From: Deuterostichococcus epilithicus
Lineage: Eukaryota > Chlorophyta > Trebouxiophyceae > Prasiolales > Stichococcaceae
Length of the DNA stretch: 64,000 nt
Assembly: GCA_033439295.1 (NCBI GenBank)
Contig: JAVTLE010000008.1
Location: 1,240,001-1,304,000, forward strand
Direction: 5' to 3'
Below are positions 44,865-56,060 of this stretch, one piece after another. Below the pieces are notes generated by a model. It made no database searches and was not told the DNA's origin. It saw only the letters and a program-made list of their open reading frames with translations. The translations under genes and the position numbers were made by a program. Each line of letters starts with the position of its first letter. The first letter of the stretch is position 1.

Positions 44865-45749
44865 CTGGAACTCTGTCCGGCGCTGTAGATGCTCGAGCTG
44901 TGCGCATCGGCATGACAGTTGACCAGGCAGCCAGCTGCTATGTACCTACTCAGCAGACACTGCACATGCACAGAAAGCGCACCTGTGCGCCAATGTCGGA
45001 TTGAGGAAATGGAAAGATTGGCGACTGGCTTGACAGAGCGGCGGCCTCGCTGGCGCCGCAGAACAAAGTTTGAGCTTTGATTTTGCAGGTCGTTGACAAG
45101 CTCTGTTTTCTATCTTTAAAGGGAGCGAGCTGCATTCGATTCCACCAGGATAACAGCTGTCTGCTCTGCAAAGTGGTGTGTCGAACGTCGAGGTGTAGCC
45201 TGTACCTGAGTTCACATGTCCTCCAAATCCAATTTCAATAACCAACTGAGGTCTTCCTCCTTCTACGGAAAAGTACAGCTTCTCTCCTTGCGCAGAGATC
45301 AGACGCCTGTATCAATGGATGTGCGTCCGTTTGATGAACGGTCTGAAAGGGTATCTGACAACGAGATCTACAAGCTTGGCAAATCAGAGCTAAGGTGTCA
45401 CTTCCGTGCCGGCTCAGCCGCCGGCTCAGACATTGTTGTTGCCGTCCTCGCTGCCGGACCGTTCCTGGCCGTGCGCCACATTTGCCGCCAGCCGCTGCAT
45501 CTTATCATCGTCCTCCCGCGCCGTCTTGCCCCAAAATCTGCAATGCAGCACCATCTGTTAACACCTGCAGTACTGTTCGTGTGTGGGAGTTCCTCGTGAG
45601 AACGCAGTCCTAGTGGTGCAATGCTCAGCCATGCTGCAGCCAAAAACGTCAAGCCAAGACACGTGAACAGCAGCCGCAAAGCTGCCCAGATAGAGAGATG
45701 CAGCGGACGGCGCGTGCAGCCCGGCGTCAGCAGGGCGGGGACGCAGACC
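44865..45749. other. Intergenic region with one isolated possible exon
   Basis: About 885 bp between the CENP-C stop and the convergent DUF1295 stop. On the minus strand, 45544-45426 follows a good acceptor (GCATTGCAG) and encodes REDDDKMQRLAANVAHGQ, ending in an acidic/Asn run and a stop. It could be the last exon of a small unrecognised gene; the exon upstream (about 45680-45555) is hydrophobic but has no ATG. Otherwise nothing. Confidence 0.35.
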
Positions 45750-47599
45750 TCACTTGGGAATAGGGAGCAGGAGGTTGGTGTTGCGCTTCCACGCCTGGAA
45801 CGCAGGCTCCTTGCCCCACCGCTCTTTTTGCTAAACGCATCAGATACAGCGCTCAGTTGGGCCTATGGCGATGGTCGTTCGAGAGCAGAGAACTGTGTAT
45901 GGTAACAGCAGGACACCCACATGGTAGACGGCTAGCAAATCAACAAGCATGCGATGCATGGCTGCAAGCTCGAGGCAGGATTCAGAAGGGGGGGTGGCAC
46001 ACCTGTTTCTCCTGCATGGGGACGCCGCTGCCCTTGAGGATGAGCAGCATGACGAAGAGGGGGCTGACGACAGACACCCAGTACCCGTCGCGCAGCAGCG
46101 CGACGCACAGGAACCAGATGCCCCACCACAGCGTCATCTCGCCAAAGTCTGCGGCATGGCACACCAGAGGGCATGTCAGCGGGTCGGCAGCATATTGCAA
46201 GGCGGACTGACCCGCATTGCAGGGCGCATCGCAGGGCGCTCAAGCTCACATTGGTACAGCGTGCTGCAACGAAATATCTGATTCACACAATGAGAGGCGG
46301 CGAACTCACAGTTGGGGTACCTCGCCCATGCCCACAGCCCTGCACCGCGTCAACACACGTCATCAGACTTTGTGGGCGTCAGCAAATGAGGCGTATCCAC
46401 CTCTTCGCTTGTGGCCGTCCAATGAGGCAAACGGCACTCATGCTGCAGCTGCTGCAGCCCACCGGTGTTGATGAAGCGGCCCTTGTTCTCGGGCTTGGCC
46501 TTGAACGCGGACTTTTGCCAGTCGGCGAGCGTCTCGCAGGAGAAGCCAATGACCCACAGAACAGCGCCGACGGCGTCACTCCACTGGAAATTGTTGTCCC
46601 GACGCGTGCCGTTGAGGATCAGCACCGGCAGGAGCGTGACCCACACCCACAGCGCCTGGCCCATCCACACCGCCAGGAACTTGACTGCAGCAACAGATGC
46701 GGTGGCACGGTTTTAGCTGTGCAGCAGTCTGGCGGCTTGCATGGTACAGGGTTCGGACCAAGGCAAGCTCAGTTTCGTCTGCATCTCATTCACTGAAAAC
46801 GAATGCGGGTGCGGCGCAGTACAAAACTCACGTGGATCGCCCTTGATCTCGTCAAAGCGGCTGCGGGACAAGGAGTGGCAGCGTGAGGCAAATTATTGAC
46901 ACGAGAGCGCAAAGAAGATGGGAGATTGAACAGAGCATTTGCGGCAGCCAGTGAGTGCGGTCACGTGGCATGCACCGTTCTGGATGAAGGCGTCTTGCTT
47001 CGGAATGGATTCGGGATGCAAAGTACTCGCCTGTCCTTGCCGGTCTGCAGCACCCGCTTGAAGAGGAAGCTGCCCAAGCGGGAGGCCCACACGGCAACCA
47101 GCACCGTCACAGCAATCTGGCGGCCATGGTAGGAGCCACCGTAGACGAGGGAAGAGATCGCGATGAGCAGGAAGGAAAGGCTGCCTGTCAGGTCGAAGAA
47201 CTTCTCCGTCCGTAGGAGGTACGAGAGGACGTACCCCGTCTGCAGGCGGGCAGCGCAGCAGAGGGGTTTGCAGCAAGCTTGCCGCCTGTGGCCTTTCTTG
47301 TGATCATTGCATGATGACCCTTTCGAACCAGATGCTAAGAAATCAAGTGTGCCACACGATCAGGAGCAGGGTTGGAGTATGGCACGGAGTCTGTGCATTG
47401 TGGTGACGGTGCACTGCCGACAAGCGCCGCCGCGGCCGTCAACATCGAAGACGCTGGAGCTCACAGATTGGAAGTCGTTCCGTCAGGCCTGATTCAGCAA
47501 GCTCACCAGCTGGATGGCTACATCGATGATCAGCCAAAACACCAGGCTGGTCTCTGTAAGGCTGAGCGAGCCCCACTCAGGGCCCGGCGTGTGCGCCAT
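45750..47599 (-). CDS. DUF1295 / steroid 5-alpha-reductase-like membrane enzyme
   Basis: Polytopic member of the DUF1295 branch of the steroid-reductase-like superfamily, probably reducing a double bond in an isoprenoid or sterol with NADPH; the substrate is unknown. Exons in order: MAHTPGPEWGSLSLTETSLV and FWLIIDVAIQLVSLL (start at 47599), YVLSYLLRTEKFFDLTGSLS with IAISSLVYGG (about 47240-47125), VLVAVWASRLGSFLFKRVLQ, FLAVWMGQALWVWVTLLPVL and WSDAVGAVLWVIGFSCE to QKSAFKAKPENKGRFINTG (about 46680-46465), LWAWARYPN, FGEMTLWWGIWFLCVALL and SPLFVMLLILKGSGVPMQEK (about 46150-46005), and a last exon AFQAWKRNTNLLLPIPK ending at 45750. The GRFINTG...ARYPNYFGE stretch and PMQEKQ are the family signature. 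About eight exons. It converges on CENP-C. Confidence 0.9.
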
Positions 47600-48288
47600 A
47601 GCTGCCGATAACGCCTCCAGCAAGGCTGTGCTGAGTCGAATAGGACTTTCGTGTATCGCTGGACTTACAAGGTGTGCTGAAAGTCCGACAAGGGTGGGCT
47701 GCACCCGACGAATGCTTGGCGATTTGGCACCGGTGTGTGTTTTTCCCCACAAGAGGTGACCTCAAAACTCGGCACGCTGCCAGGCGAAGCGCGGGCTGTG
47801 TTGATCAGGCGAATGGACCGGTTTTCGCGGTACGGGGGTTTGGAGAATGCGGAGGATTTGACTACAGTGACGAAGGCGGACGATGCTGGGAAGCTGTGAC
47901 GCCCGCATGATCATTAGTGAGGCTGGCCAGCAGAGCGTGTACGGCACCTGGTTGCATGACACTGAGATGTAGGACAAGCTTAAAGTTGCATCCGCTCTCC
48001 AATGCGGCCAGACAAGATCCCACACGACGGCGCACACTCTTGTGCACACCCCGCTAACTTGCGCCGCTCTCGAACCGCTCTTCCAACCAGTAGCTACTCA
48101 CTAACTCGTTCCCTGCTGCAAAAATGAGTTTTCGGACCCTTTCCATGCATGCTGCTCTAACGTGCTGTCAGTACCTGCGCACGCCGATACACGTTGATGA
48201 TGAGCAGTGCGAGCGGCGTCCACACTTGCATCGATGGAGGTTGGAAGGTGATCGCGATTCAGATGCCGCACGACACAAGTTGGCGCAC
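47600..48288. other. Region between DUF1295 enzyme and AAAP transporter
   Basis: About 690 bp. It should hold the DUF1295 promoter and the 3' end of the transporter, including a short last coding exon that I could not place. No other gene or repeat is recognised. Confidence 0.35.
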
Positions 48289-51188
48289 CTGTAGTACTGG
48301 CGCAGTGCCACGACATCTGTGCTCACAACCAGCACCAGCGTGCAGACGCCAAACGTCAACAGGCCGATGATGGCAGCGCGCCGTGTGTTTGACATATCCT
48401 GCAACCGCCGAGTCAGCAATGTCTAGCACAAAAGCTGTTGGAACAGCAACGGTTGCAGGTGTATAACCTCTACAAGTTGACGCAATGAGCATGTTGCATG
48501 GGTGTGCTGAGTAAGACTGCTGAGTGAGCATGCAGAGAGATACACGCCTGCCAGTACAGGCACAAGTAAAAGAGCGAAGGAAGTAGTAGCGAGCAGCTAA
48601 GTGAGCAGCATCCGCCGATTAGCGACATGAAGATGCCCAGTACCTCAAACGCCTGCGCGATGCGGAGCATTAGGTCAGCATGGTAACGGGCATGCATTGA
48701 CCAAGCCGGTGCAAAGCAACCAGTGCAATCTGGCTGCAAGGTATGCCAGCCAGTGAGGGGAAATGAAGAGTGAAGTGCAGCACGGCGCACCCATAATGAA
48801 AGACAGGTCCCGATGGCAAAGAATGTTAATCTGCAGCTCAACGGCAAGGCGGCGCTCCTGGCGACCTTGCTGTGGCGGGGCAGAAAGCCCATCGCCATGT
48901 CCTGCATGAGAACGCTGTCATTGGTGGTAGTCTGCAACAGCTGAGTCCGACCATGGTCTGGCATAGGCAGAGTCACGCAGCCCAACATCACTGTTTGCTA
49001 CTGCGATGCTGCAGTGTAGCACAAGTAGCACACCAGATCGACGGTCGAAGTCCGGAGGATCCAGGCAGACCACTCAGCAGCTTTCATGAAATAACGTTTA
49101 AATGCTGACCTGGAGGACGACCACCAGAAGAGGGTACGTCGTGTAGGCGTTGACAGCCACGAAAACGTCCACCAGCTTCTCGATCGTCAGGCCGTGGACC
49201 ACGAAGGAGCGACCTGCGAACGGCGCCCGGAATGCCAGGTCCGCCGTGATTAGCGGCGACGTCGCGTTGCCGAAATAGTAGTACCTTTGGGCAGCAGAGG
49301 AACAACATTGCTCATGGCGCTGCATGGCGCTGTTGTTGCACAATCTGTTGCCTTTGGCACGTACAGCCCTTCGTTAAGCGCCACAAAGGAGGAAGCAGCG
49401 TCTGCAGCTCAACCGACACCAGCGGCTGCAGCGGCTGGGATCCCAGAGGTGCCAAAGCAACGTCTTCCCACTCACCCAAACGCCGCTGTGGCGCTGTAGA
49501 TGATGCCCATGGCGAGGAAGGCCAGGTTCAGCACCCGGCCGAAGAGGTGCGGCTGTGCCATTGAGCTGCGCACCGAGGGCAGGCTGGAGTGCCCCGACAC
49601 AGACACCGCAAAGATGCCGAAGGCCTGAATGAAGCCCCAGTGCAGCGCCTCGTGGCCTGGCGGCGGCTGCATTGTGAAACACGCCGTGTTGAGCTGAGCA
49701 GCGGCAGCTGCGCTGAGACGCTAGTTGCCGTGCAAGACACGTACGGTACAGAAGTGCTTGACCGGCAGCGCACTGCAACTGCGAGCCCGACAAAAGATGC
49801 AGATGCGCGTCACGGCGCGCTGCAGGGCAGGTCATGGGTCTGCACGTTTGCTACACGGCCTCACCTGCAGCGGGGCTGCTGTGCGGTGGGGATCGATGGC
49901 AGTCGCCGAAATGACCGCCACCTGGACAGCATACAGATAGGCATGTCACCAGGGGGCTGTGCGGGGAATCACGCCTGCAAAGGGTTTCACATGACTCTCG
50001 ACGCCAAGACATCTCGGACACACAGCACTGGGGTGCCCCCTGCTACGCACCATGACCACGATGGTGGACACGAAGCCCAGCCACGACAGGTGGGACAGCT
50101 GCCGCAAGGAGGGTATGAACAGCAGCGGCACCACGCCCGCAGTGGCGACCACCGCCGACAGGTGCAGCGACGAGAGGCCCCACCAGCCTGCACGGCGGGC
50201 GCAGCGGCTTCTATGAGCGCTGACATTCTCATTACACAACACAGGCGCTGCATCTGGGCTGTGGGCGGTCGTGCAATTCGCTGTGGAATACCCACACGCC
50301 ACAGCGGCGCACCTTCCCGTGGGAGAAATACCTCGATCTGTTTCCAGATGACTGCAGCGGCAGGGCAGATTGTCAACCACGAGCTGCACGTGGCGGACTT
50401 CAAGCAATCGCAAAGCAGATTGAGCAGTTGAGGTGCAGGACTGTGACTCACCAATCAGGGTCATGCAAGACGCCCCAAAAAATTCCAGCATTGCAAAAGT
50501 CATGACAAGCCATTTGCCAGGCGTGCCGAGCGCTGCGTTCCCTGCGATGGGGAAGGTCAGCACAAATGTGATCTCACTGATTTTGGCAGGTCCACAGGGA
50601 CGCCGCGCCAGGCACACAGGGAAGAAGCCTGAGCGCCTAGCATGTGAACACGCACCTAGCTGCGAGTAGCTCTGCGGCACGCCGGCCGGGATCCTCTCAA
50701 AGCCGCGCACGATGAGCTTTCCGCTGATGCAGAACAGCGTTGCCGCAAGGAATAGGCCCCCAATGCCGCACCACCCCGACAGACGCATGGCGTATGGCAT
50801 CGACAGCAGGCCTGCAAGGTGCAGTACATTGGCGGAACCAGCTGAACAGATGTTGCGATTGACTGCCACAAGACGGCGTAATGCAGGCCTCACCGATGCC
50901 CATGAAAATGTTGACGAGATTGAAAGTGGTCTGGACCACATTCGAGCCCGCATGCGGCCGTTCGTCCACAATCGGCGGCACTTCGAGGAGCAACTGGAGT
51001 CCGTGCCCCGTCTCGGCACTGTCAAGCCTGCACCATCATCCAACAGCCACTTCTGATCGTGCTATCGAGTCGACCAATACAGTGCCAAGAATGCATTTGT
51101 GGGCTCAGCACGGCGCAGCAGGTTGCCGCGCGCACCCGCACCCCTGGCCAAGGAGAGGCTCCTGAATCTGCTCGCCATTCTGGCTCAT
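48289..51188 (-). CDS. AAAP-family amino-acid transporter (vesicular/vacuolar type)
   Basis: Proton-coupled amino-acid permease of the AAAP/SLC32-36 group, likely on the vacuole or plasma membrane. The start ATG at 51188 opens MSQNGEQIQEPLLGQG, a cytosolic N-terminus with an EPLL dileucine-type sequence. Membrane exons in order: TTFNLVNIFMGIG then LLSMPYAMRLSGWCGIGGLF (50.95-50.75 kb, the family's first helices), ISGKLIVRGFERIPAG, GNAALGTPGKWLVMTFAMLE, GLSSLHLSAVVATAGVVPLL with LSHLSWLGFVSTIVVM, ALHWGFIQAFGIFAVSVSGH and LNLAFLAMGIIYSATAAFG (49.66-49.48 kb), VHGLTIEKLVDVFVAVNAYT, SLIGGCCSLSCSLLLPSLFY and IIGLLTFGVCTLVLVVSTDV (48.36-48.29 kb). About 11 helices. The last few codons after RQYYR lie in an exon I could not locate. 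It diverges from an EF-hand gene. Confidence 0.85.
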
Positions 51189-51798
51189 GCCACGGCCAGC
51201 TGCGCAAGAGGGTCGAACGTCGGCAGGCCACACAAGCGCACTAGCGCGCATAAGCCGAGTGTCTATACAGATGGGCTGCTCCAGGTGAACCTCGAAATGT
51301 GAATTCGCGCAGTCTGGCCGTTCGACTGACCCGTAAGATTTGTGCGGATGAAGGTTACGAGTTTGCGATGCTGCAACGAAGGCACAAAGCAGCACGAGTG
51401 CACGACAGCACCGAGGCTTGGGCTGAGATGGTGAGTCAGTCTGCCTCGCCCGTACTTGTAAACCCCTGAACAGACAAATACAATATTCCACTGACATGAA
51501 CCCTGTTGACCAACATGCCGTCGATTGATCGCGCGTTGTCGGAGCTGCAATGTTAGCCGCTAGAAAGCGTCATCAGTGGTTCGTACGTGGTCCAGTATTA
51601 CCAACTGACCTTTCTGGCCGCCAATCGGGTCACTTTGCAACGAGGCGTGGAGTTTTGAACGAGATTGCTGCGATGACATGGCCCTGATCGAGCGATCCGA
51701 CAGTGGAGGACAGCAGAATATTTCCAAAAACACTTTTAAATCACTTGGATGATGCCTGCACCTCTGTGGCCGCATCTCAAATATTTTGCGCAGACGCC
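51189..51798. promoter_or_regulatory. Divergent intergenic region, transporter / EF-hand gene
   Basis: About 610 bp between two inferred starts pointing apart. No recognisable gene; it presumably holds both promoters and 5' leaders. Confidence 0.4.
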
Positions 51799-52773
51799 AT
51801 GAACGCAAGCGCCGAGGCTCGGGTGGGTGAACGAAGCCAGAATCGCATTCTCTATGACACGCTTACAACTGTGATGCATGCCCTGTCTTAATATTCGGAC
51901 GAACCCACCCACAAGAGTGAACCAAGCCGACACGTTTTGTGCAGCTGCGATATGCGCCGAGGAGCAAGGAGAACGCCTTGAAGCGAGCGTTTGAGAAGCT
52001 GGACACCAAACATCACAAAAGGATTGATGCGGATGAGCTCATGGTGTTCTTCAAGGTCTGTGGCGAAAACGTAAAGCGGTCGGAAGTGGAGGACATGATC
52101 TGGGAAGTGGACGAGGACTGCGAGACGGATGCCTGTCCTGGCCGGAGTTTCAGGAGATGCACAACCGCTGTGACGCCGACAATGCAGGTCAGCTCAGCCT
52201 TTACGCACACCCACTCAATCGGGGCGGCGAACATTTGTTCTTTGCGTGCTCGGATGCGTCACAGCCTGGAACCCGCGATGTTCAATGGCTGTGCAACCTG
52301 ACGCGGCGTGCGCCGCGGCGCAGATTTCGAGCCGCGGCAGCTGTTCGAGGTCATTCAGTTCATCATGATGGACAAGGACGGCAAGGGCATCATGACGCTG
52401 GAGCAGGCTATGCAGCTGCTGTACCTGCGCCACGGGCTTGTGAACCTGGACCAGCAGCTTGAGCGCTGTTCGGCACCTCCGACATAGTCAGCGGCAAGGT
52501 GTTCACGCTGCGGGAGTTCCTCCACGCCCTGCACAGCTATCAGGTGGGTGGCGCGCCTGTTGCTGTGCCTGTCGATGTCTGAGTTGATCTGGCTGATTGG
52601 CAGCGTGCAGCCTTCTGGATCTAGGACCGTTAAATGCAACAACTCAATTGAACTCATCAGGGAGTGGTCACAGGCATGCCGGCAATTCGTGTCTGCCTGC
52701 ACAGGTCGCCCAGCTGCGAAACAGCAAGGTGGATGGCAAGAGCTACAAAGCGCCCCGCCCAAGACGAAATTAA
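51799..52773 (+). CDS. EF-hand protein with two apparent single-base frameshifts
   Basis: Four exons (51799-51822, 51945-52187, 52324-52543, 52705-52773). The segments are coherent: LRYAPRSKENALKRAFEKLD, RIDADELMVFFKVCGENV, SEVEDMIWEVDED, WPEFQEMHNRCDADN, FEPRQLFEVIQFIMMDKDGK, GIMTLEQAMQLLYLRHG, LFGTSDIVSGKVFTLREF and VAQLRNSKVDGKSYKAP. They resemble a four-EF-hand calmodulin/centrin-like protein of about 190 residues; the loops are mostly degenerate (DKDGKGIMTLEQ is best). The frame slips by one base near 52132 and again near 52474, each before a CTG preceded by C, as if one C were missing. The ending is uncertain (stop at 52773, or at 52787 if one more base is missing). Either a real gene with draft errors or a young pseudogene. 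Function unknown beyond probable Ca2+ sensing. Confidence 0.7.
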
Positions 52774-52859
52774 AGAGTCGTGACTGATTCTTCTGATGTT
52801 GCCTTCACCGCTCCTGTATGTCATCCTTTGAAACGGCACCCGAACTTGCATTTCGACGG

Positions 52860-53461
52860 TCAACTTCCAGGCTTCGTGATGAGGGGCTTTGGCCGTGTTT
52901 TGAAAATGTACTTCTGGCGGATGACACCAATAATCTGCAGAGCAATATCGAGCCGGTGGGCAGCAGTGCAATGCATCACAATCTGCTCTTGTTCATTTCC
53001 ATCACCCAACGTCACACCACCAAACTCTCTTCTACATGTTCTGCTCAGCTCAGCTCACCTCGCAGCGCCGCTGCTCGATGCCAGTGTCCATCGCGTTTCC
53101 AGGCGACGCAAAGTCCATAATCGCCAAAGGCTTTTTGAGCGATACCACTTTGCCCTCCAACTGGTGTGAGCCCAGTGTCAGCTGCACAATGTCCGGGTTC
53201 TGCACATGCAGCGGGCAGAGAATAACACGTCTCATATACGGTCGCATCCGTGGCTCATGCTTGCAATTGTCGTTTCGAGTCGCCATGCCACCGGCAGCGC
53301 GTCAGCGGCGGACTCACATGCGGCGGCACAACTAGCGTGCCGAGGTCCACAGGACGGTCAGCTTCTGGCTCGACCAGCCGCTCGATAGCCCCCTGGAGTT
53401 CGATGATGCACCAAGACGGCGGGCCGCCATCTGTGGACTGCTGCACCGTCAGGCATACCAT
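52860..53461 (-). CDS. CTF8: CTF8, alternative clamp-loader (Ctf18-RFC) subunit
   Basis: Small subunit that with Dcc1 binds Ctf18 in the alternative RFC complex, which loads PCNA and supports sister-chromatid cohesion. Three exons join in phase (53461-53318, 53199-53059, 52934-52860) to 119 residues, the family's normal size. Exon 1 has the family signature WCIIELQGAIERLVEPE and LGTLVVP, exon 2 has QLTLGSHQLEGKVVSLKKPL followed by AIMD, and exon 3 has IIGVIRQKYIFKTRPKPLIT and the stop at 52860. The start is the only suitable ATG (MVCLTVQQS). It converges on the EF-hand gene, less than 90 bp between stops, and diverges from the plastid-protein gene. Confidence 0.93.
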
Positions 53462-53997
53462 TGTGCGCCGCCTTCGGCGCCCTCACATGATGCTAAGCCA
53501 CAGCGCAGCCGTCACGTCAGGGTCGCACGAGAAGCCTTCCTCAATGGTTCTGAACGCCCCCGGCAGCGCCTGCCTGCTGCAATCTCAAGTGCACCTGGCC
53601 AGTGAATTCAAAGAGGGGTTGCTGTTCGAAACTTGCGCGCGGCAGATTTGTCGCCTTGGACGAAGTCCGGCAATAGAGCTGCAGTGTGAAATGCGTTGCG
53701 TCGTGGTGATCAGGTTGTGCAACCTTGAATGTTGGGCAAAGCGAGATCTCGCAGGGCAGCCTTCATGCGTTCATGCCCATCATATAGTGGCCCATGCCAT
53801 ATGCAGGAGCAGACGGCGTCAAACTTTCCACTTTCAACCATATGTAGACTTCCTCATTTCATTCTGCAGGGTTGGTGAAGAGCCAGACATCAAACAATCG
53901 CGTCGCCTTGCCGCAGGCCGTCATCTCGCAAGCGCAACCATGTGTGCCAGTTGATGGTCTGCTGTCGATCCTCCACGTCCCTGGCACACCCGCAGTG
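53462..53997. promoter_or_regulatory. Divergent intergenic region, CTF8 / plastid protein
   Basis: About 535 bp between two start codons pointing apart. A plus-strand frame is open across part of it but runs antisense into CTF8 and resembles nothing known. No clear motif. Confidence 0.4.
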
Positions 53998-55405
53998 ATG
54001 GCGCGGCTCCACGTCATGATGCGAGCATCAAAAGGTGCCGCATGGTCGGTCCGGTCCCAAATCTGCAACAGTTTGAGCACCAGTGACAGAAGCCTCCAGC
54101 CGCTCGGGCGGCCAGCGGTGCTGCAACAGCACCAGCACCGCAGGCGCTGCGCCGCCCCAGCCCAGGCCAGCATCCTCAACTCCGTCGCGGAGACTGCCAC
54201 CCTGGCGGCAGCAGTGGGCGGGCTCACGCTGTCTGCGCTGCCGCTGCTGACCGGCGAGGCTCGTGAGCGCAATGAGGACCGCCCGTTCAACGAGGAAATT
54301 GCCGAGGACGATTTCGCGTACGGCGTCATGAGCGTCATCAGCTTCCTGCCCTACGTCAATTGGACGGTGAGGGTATGCGGCACACAATGAGCCTCGGCTG
54401 ACTTGGGGCACAGCGTCCACAACTGCTCCAAACGCTTCTCTGCCAGTCGCCAGGGCGCATGGAGTCTGCCAGCGACCTGCAGCCGGATGCACAAACCGCA
54501 TCTACAAGCCTCAGGGACATCCACACAAGCCGCGACGTTTACTGGCCGCAGGCATGGATTTTCAAGGGCTTGAACGATGACGACCCGCCGTTCTACTACG
54601 CCCTCGCGGCGCTGTACGCCCTGCCGTGGGTGTTCCACGACCTGCGCCTTGACGGCTTCACCGGCCTCGTCCTCATCCTGGGCGCCATTCACGTGCAGGT
54701 ATGCGCAACACCACTGTTAGTTTCAGAGCCAGAAAGAGGCATGGAGACCAGTGGCGGTGGCTGAAGCCTGCAAGCGGCTGCTGCATGGCCTGATGCCATC
54801 GGTCGCAAGGGCGTGACTGGATCAGGAGATTAGCTGGCTGACAGGGAGTTTGGTGCCCCTGCAGATCGAGCGCGCAGCAGCGTGATGGGATGCTGTTGGA
54901 GACGAGTTGACCGTGATGTTGCTGGCATGCAGGTGGAGCGCATAGCAGCCACAGAGCCGGTGCAACTGGAGGTGCCAGGCGTTTCCGAGCTGGCGGCGCG
55001 GCTGCGGGAGGCGATCGCCAAGCCGGCTGCTGAGGTGGCACAATCGGCGCGGCGCAAGCAGCTGAGCGCAGGGCAGCAGCGGCCACTGCCCGGGGAGCAG
55101 GACGGCGGTGAGCGCTGCATCGGCCTCAGTTGTGCACGTCGCACTTCGGCTCCAGCCCTTCGAAACCATCGCTTGACACTGTTGCTCATGTGGGATTGGA
55201 AGATGTTGCTCCTGGATCTTGTGTATACCACATGTGACGAGCAGCACTGTTGTGCAACAAGTTGCTGCACAGACCTGCAACAGCATGCCTGCTCTGAGAG
55301 CTGAATATGTTTTGTGTCCACGCCGCAGGAGACGACCTGGACAAGCGGCTGCTGGACCGCTGGGACGATATTTTCAAACAGCGGGACACAGAACGGGACA
55401 AGTAG
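53998..55405 (+). CDS. Predicted plastid-targeted membrane protein of unknown function
   Basis: Four exons join in phase (53998-54366, 54552-54698, 54933-55107, 55329-55405) to 255 residues. The N-terminal ~60 residues are rich in Ser, Arg, Gln and Ala without acids, with RRRCAAPAQASILNSV before the mature part, which looks like a chloroplast transit peptide with a C|AA-type cleavage site. Then come a hydrophobic segment (TLAAAVGGLTLSALPLL), an acidic stretch FNEEIAEDDFAYGVMSVISF with LPYVNW, FKGLNDDDPPFYYALAALYA, ALPWVFHDLRLDG, FTGLVLILGAIHVQVERI, and a polar tail ending DDLDKRLLDRWDDIFKQR. Two or three membrane helices. The pattern is that of a conserved green-lineage plastid protein but I cannot name it. 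An in-frame ATG at 53872 would extend the N-terminus. Confidence 0.75.
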
Positions 55406-56060
55406 CGCTTAGGATGCCTAAATGCGTGACGGCATGCGGGTTGCGGTTGCGGGCATGTAACATAGTAGGATGCGAGTGTCTGGCTGCGCGCTTGTGACGA
55501 TGGAAGGACTTCAGTTTTGTGGTTTTGTTTCGGTCTGGTTTCATGTCAGCTTGGAGTTTCTGCTTCGATCTGTCGTCAGGCCTGCGGCCGGCAGACATCT
55601 CGTGGAATGCACCACTGCCAGAGTACCTACCTAGGCATTCAAGCAGAATCAGGGATCATCCACCACCGAACCCTTGCTTTGCTGCTCAATCACAGCAAAG
55701 CCCCGTGACTGTTACAGCCGGGCGGCTGTCGCAGTGCGCGCAGCCACAATGTGCAGCGGACCGCAGTCAGAGATATAGGCCCTGCTTTATTTGAAGTCTG
55801 GCGGGTTCTGTGGAATTGGCATGATGGATGCGTCCGCTACTTACTCCTGAAACAGATATACACATGAACCGCCTTAAGCATTGCAGGAACCTCCAAAGAT
55901 CACACGAGGGTAGACAACCAAGCTATGAAATACCAAATTTGCATGTGGTACCACAGGACTTGTTGCCGTGGTGCTGCGCTGCACTCGACACAATCCGCGT
56001 GCTCCATGCGCCATGGCACTGGTGCGTCCACCTTGCCGCTGGTGCATCCCGTGTTGCCGC
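55406..56060. other. Convergent 3' region
   Basis: About 655 bp between facing stop codons. Less GC-rich, no gene or repeat seen; two 3' UTRs are expected here. Confidence 0.45.

Noticed and set aside
49589-50431. A 280-codon plus-strand open frame
   Set aside because: It is antisense to the AAAP transporter exons and has no known similarity.
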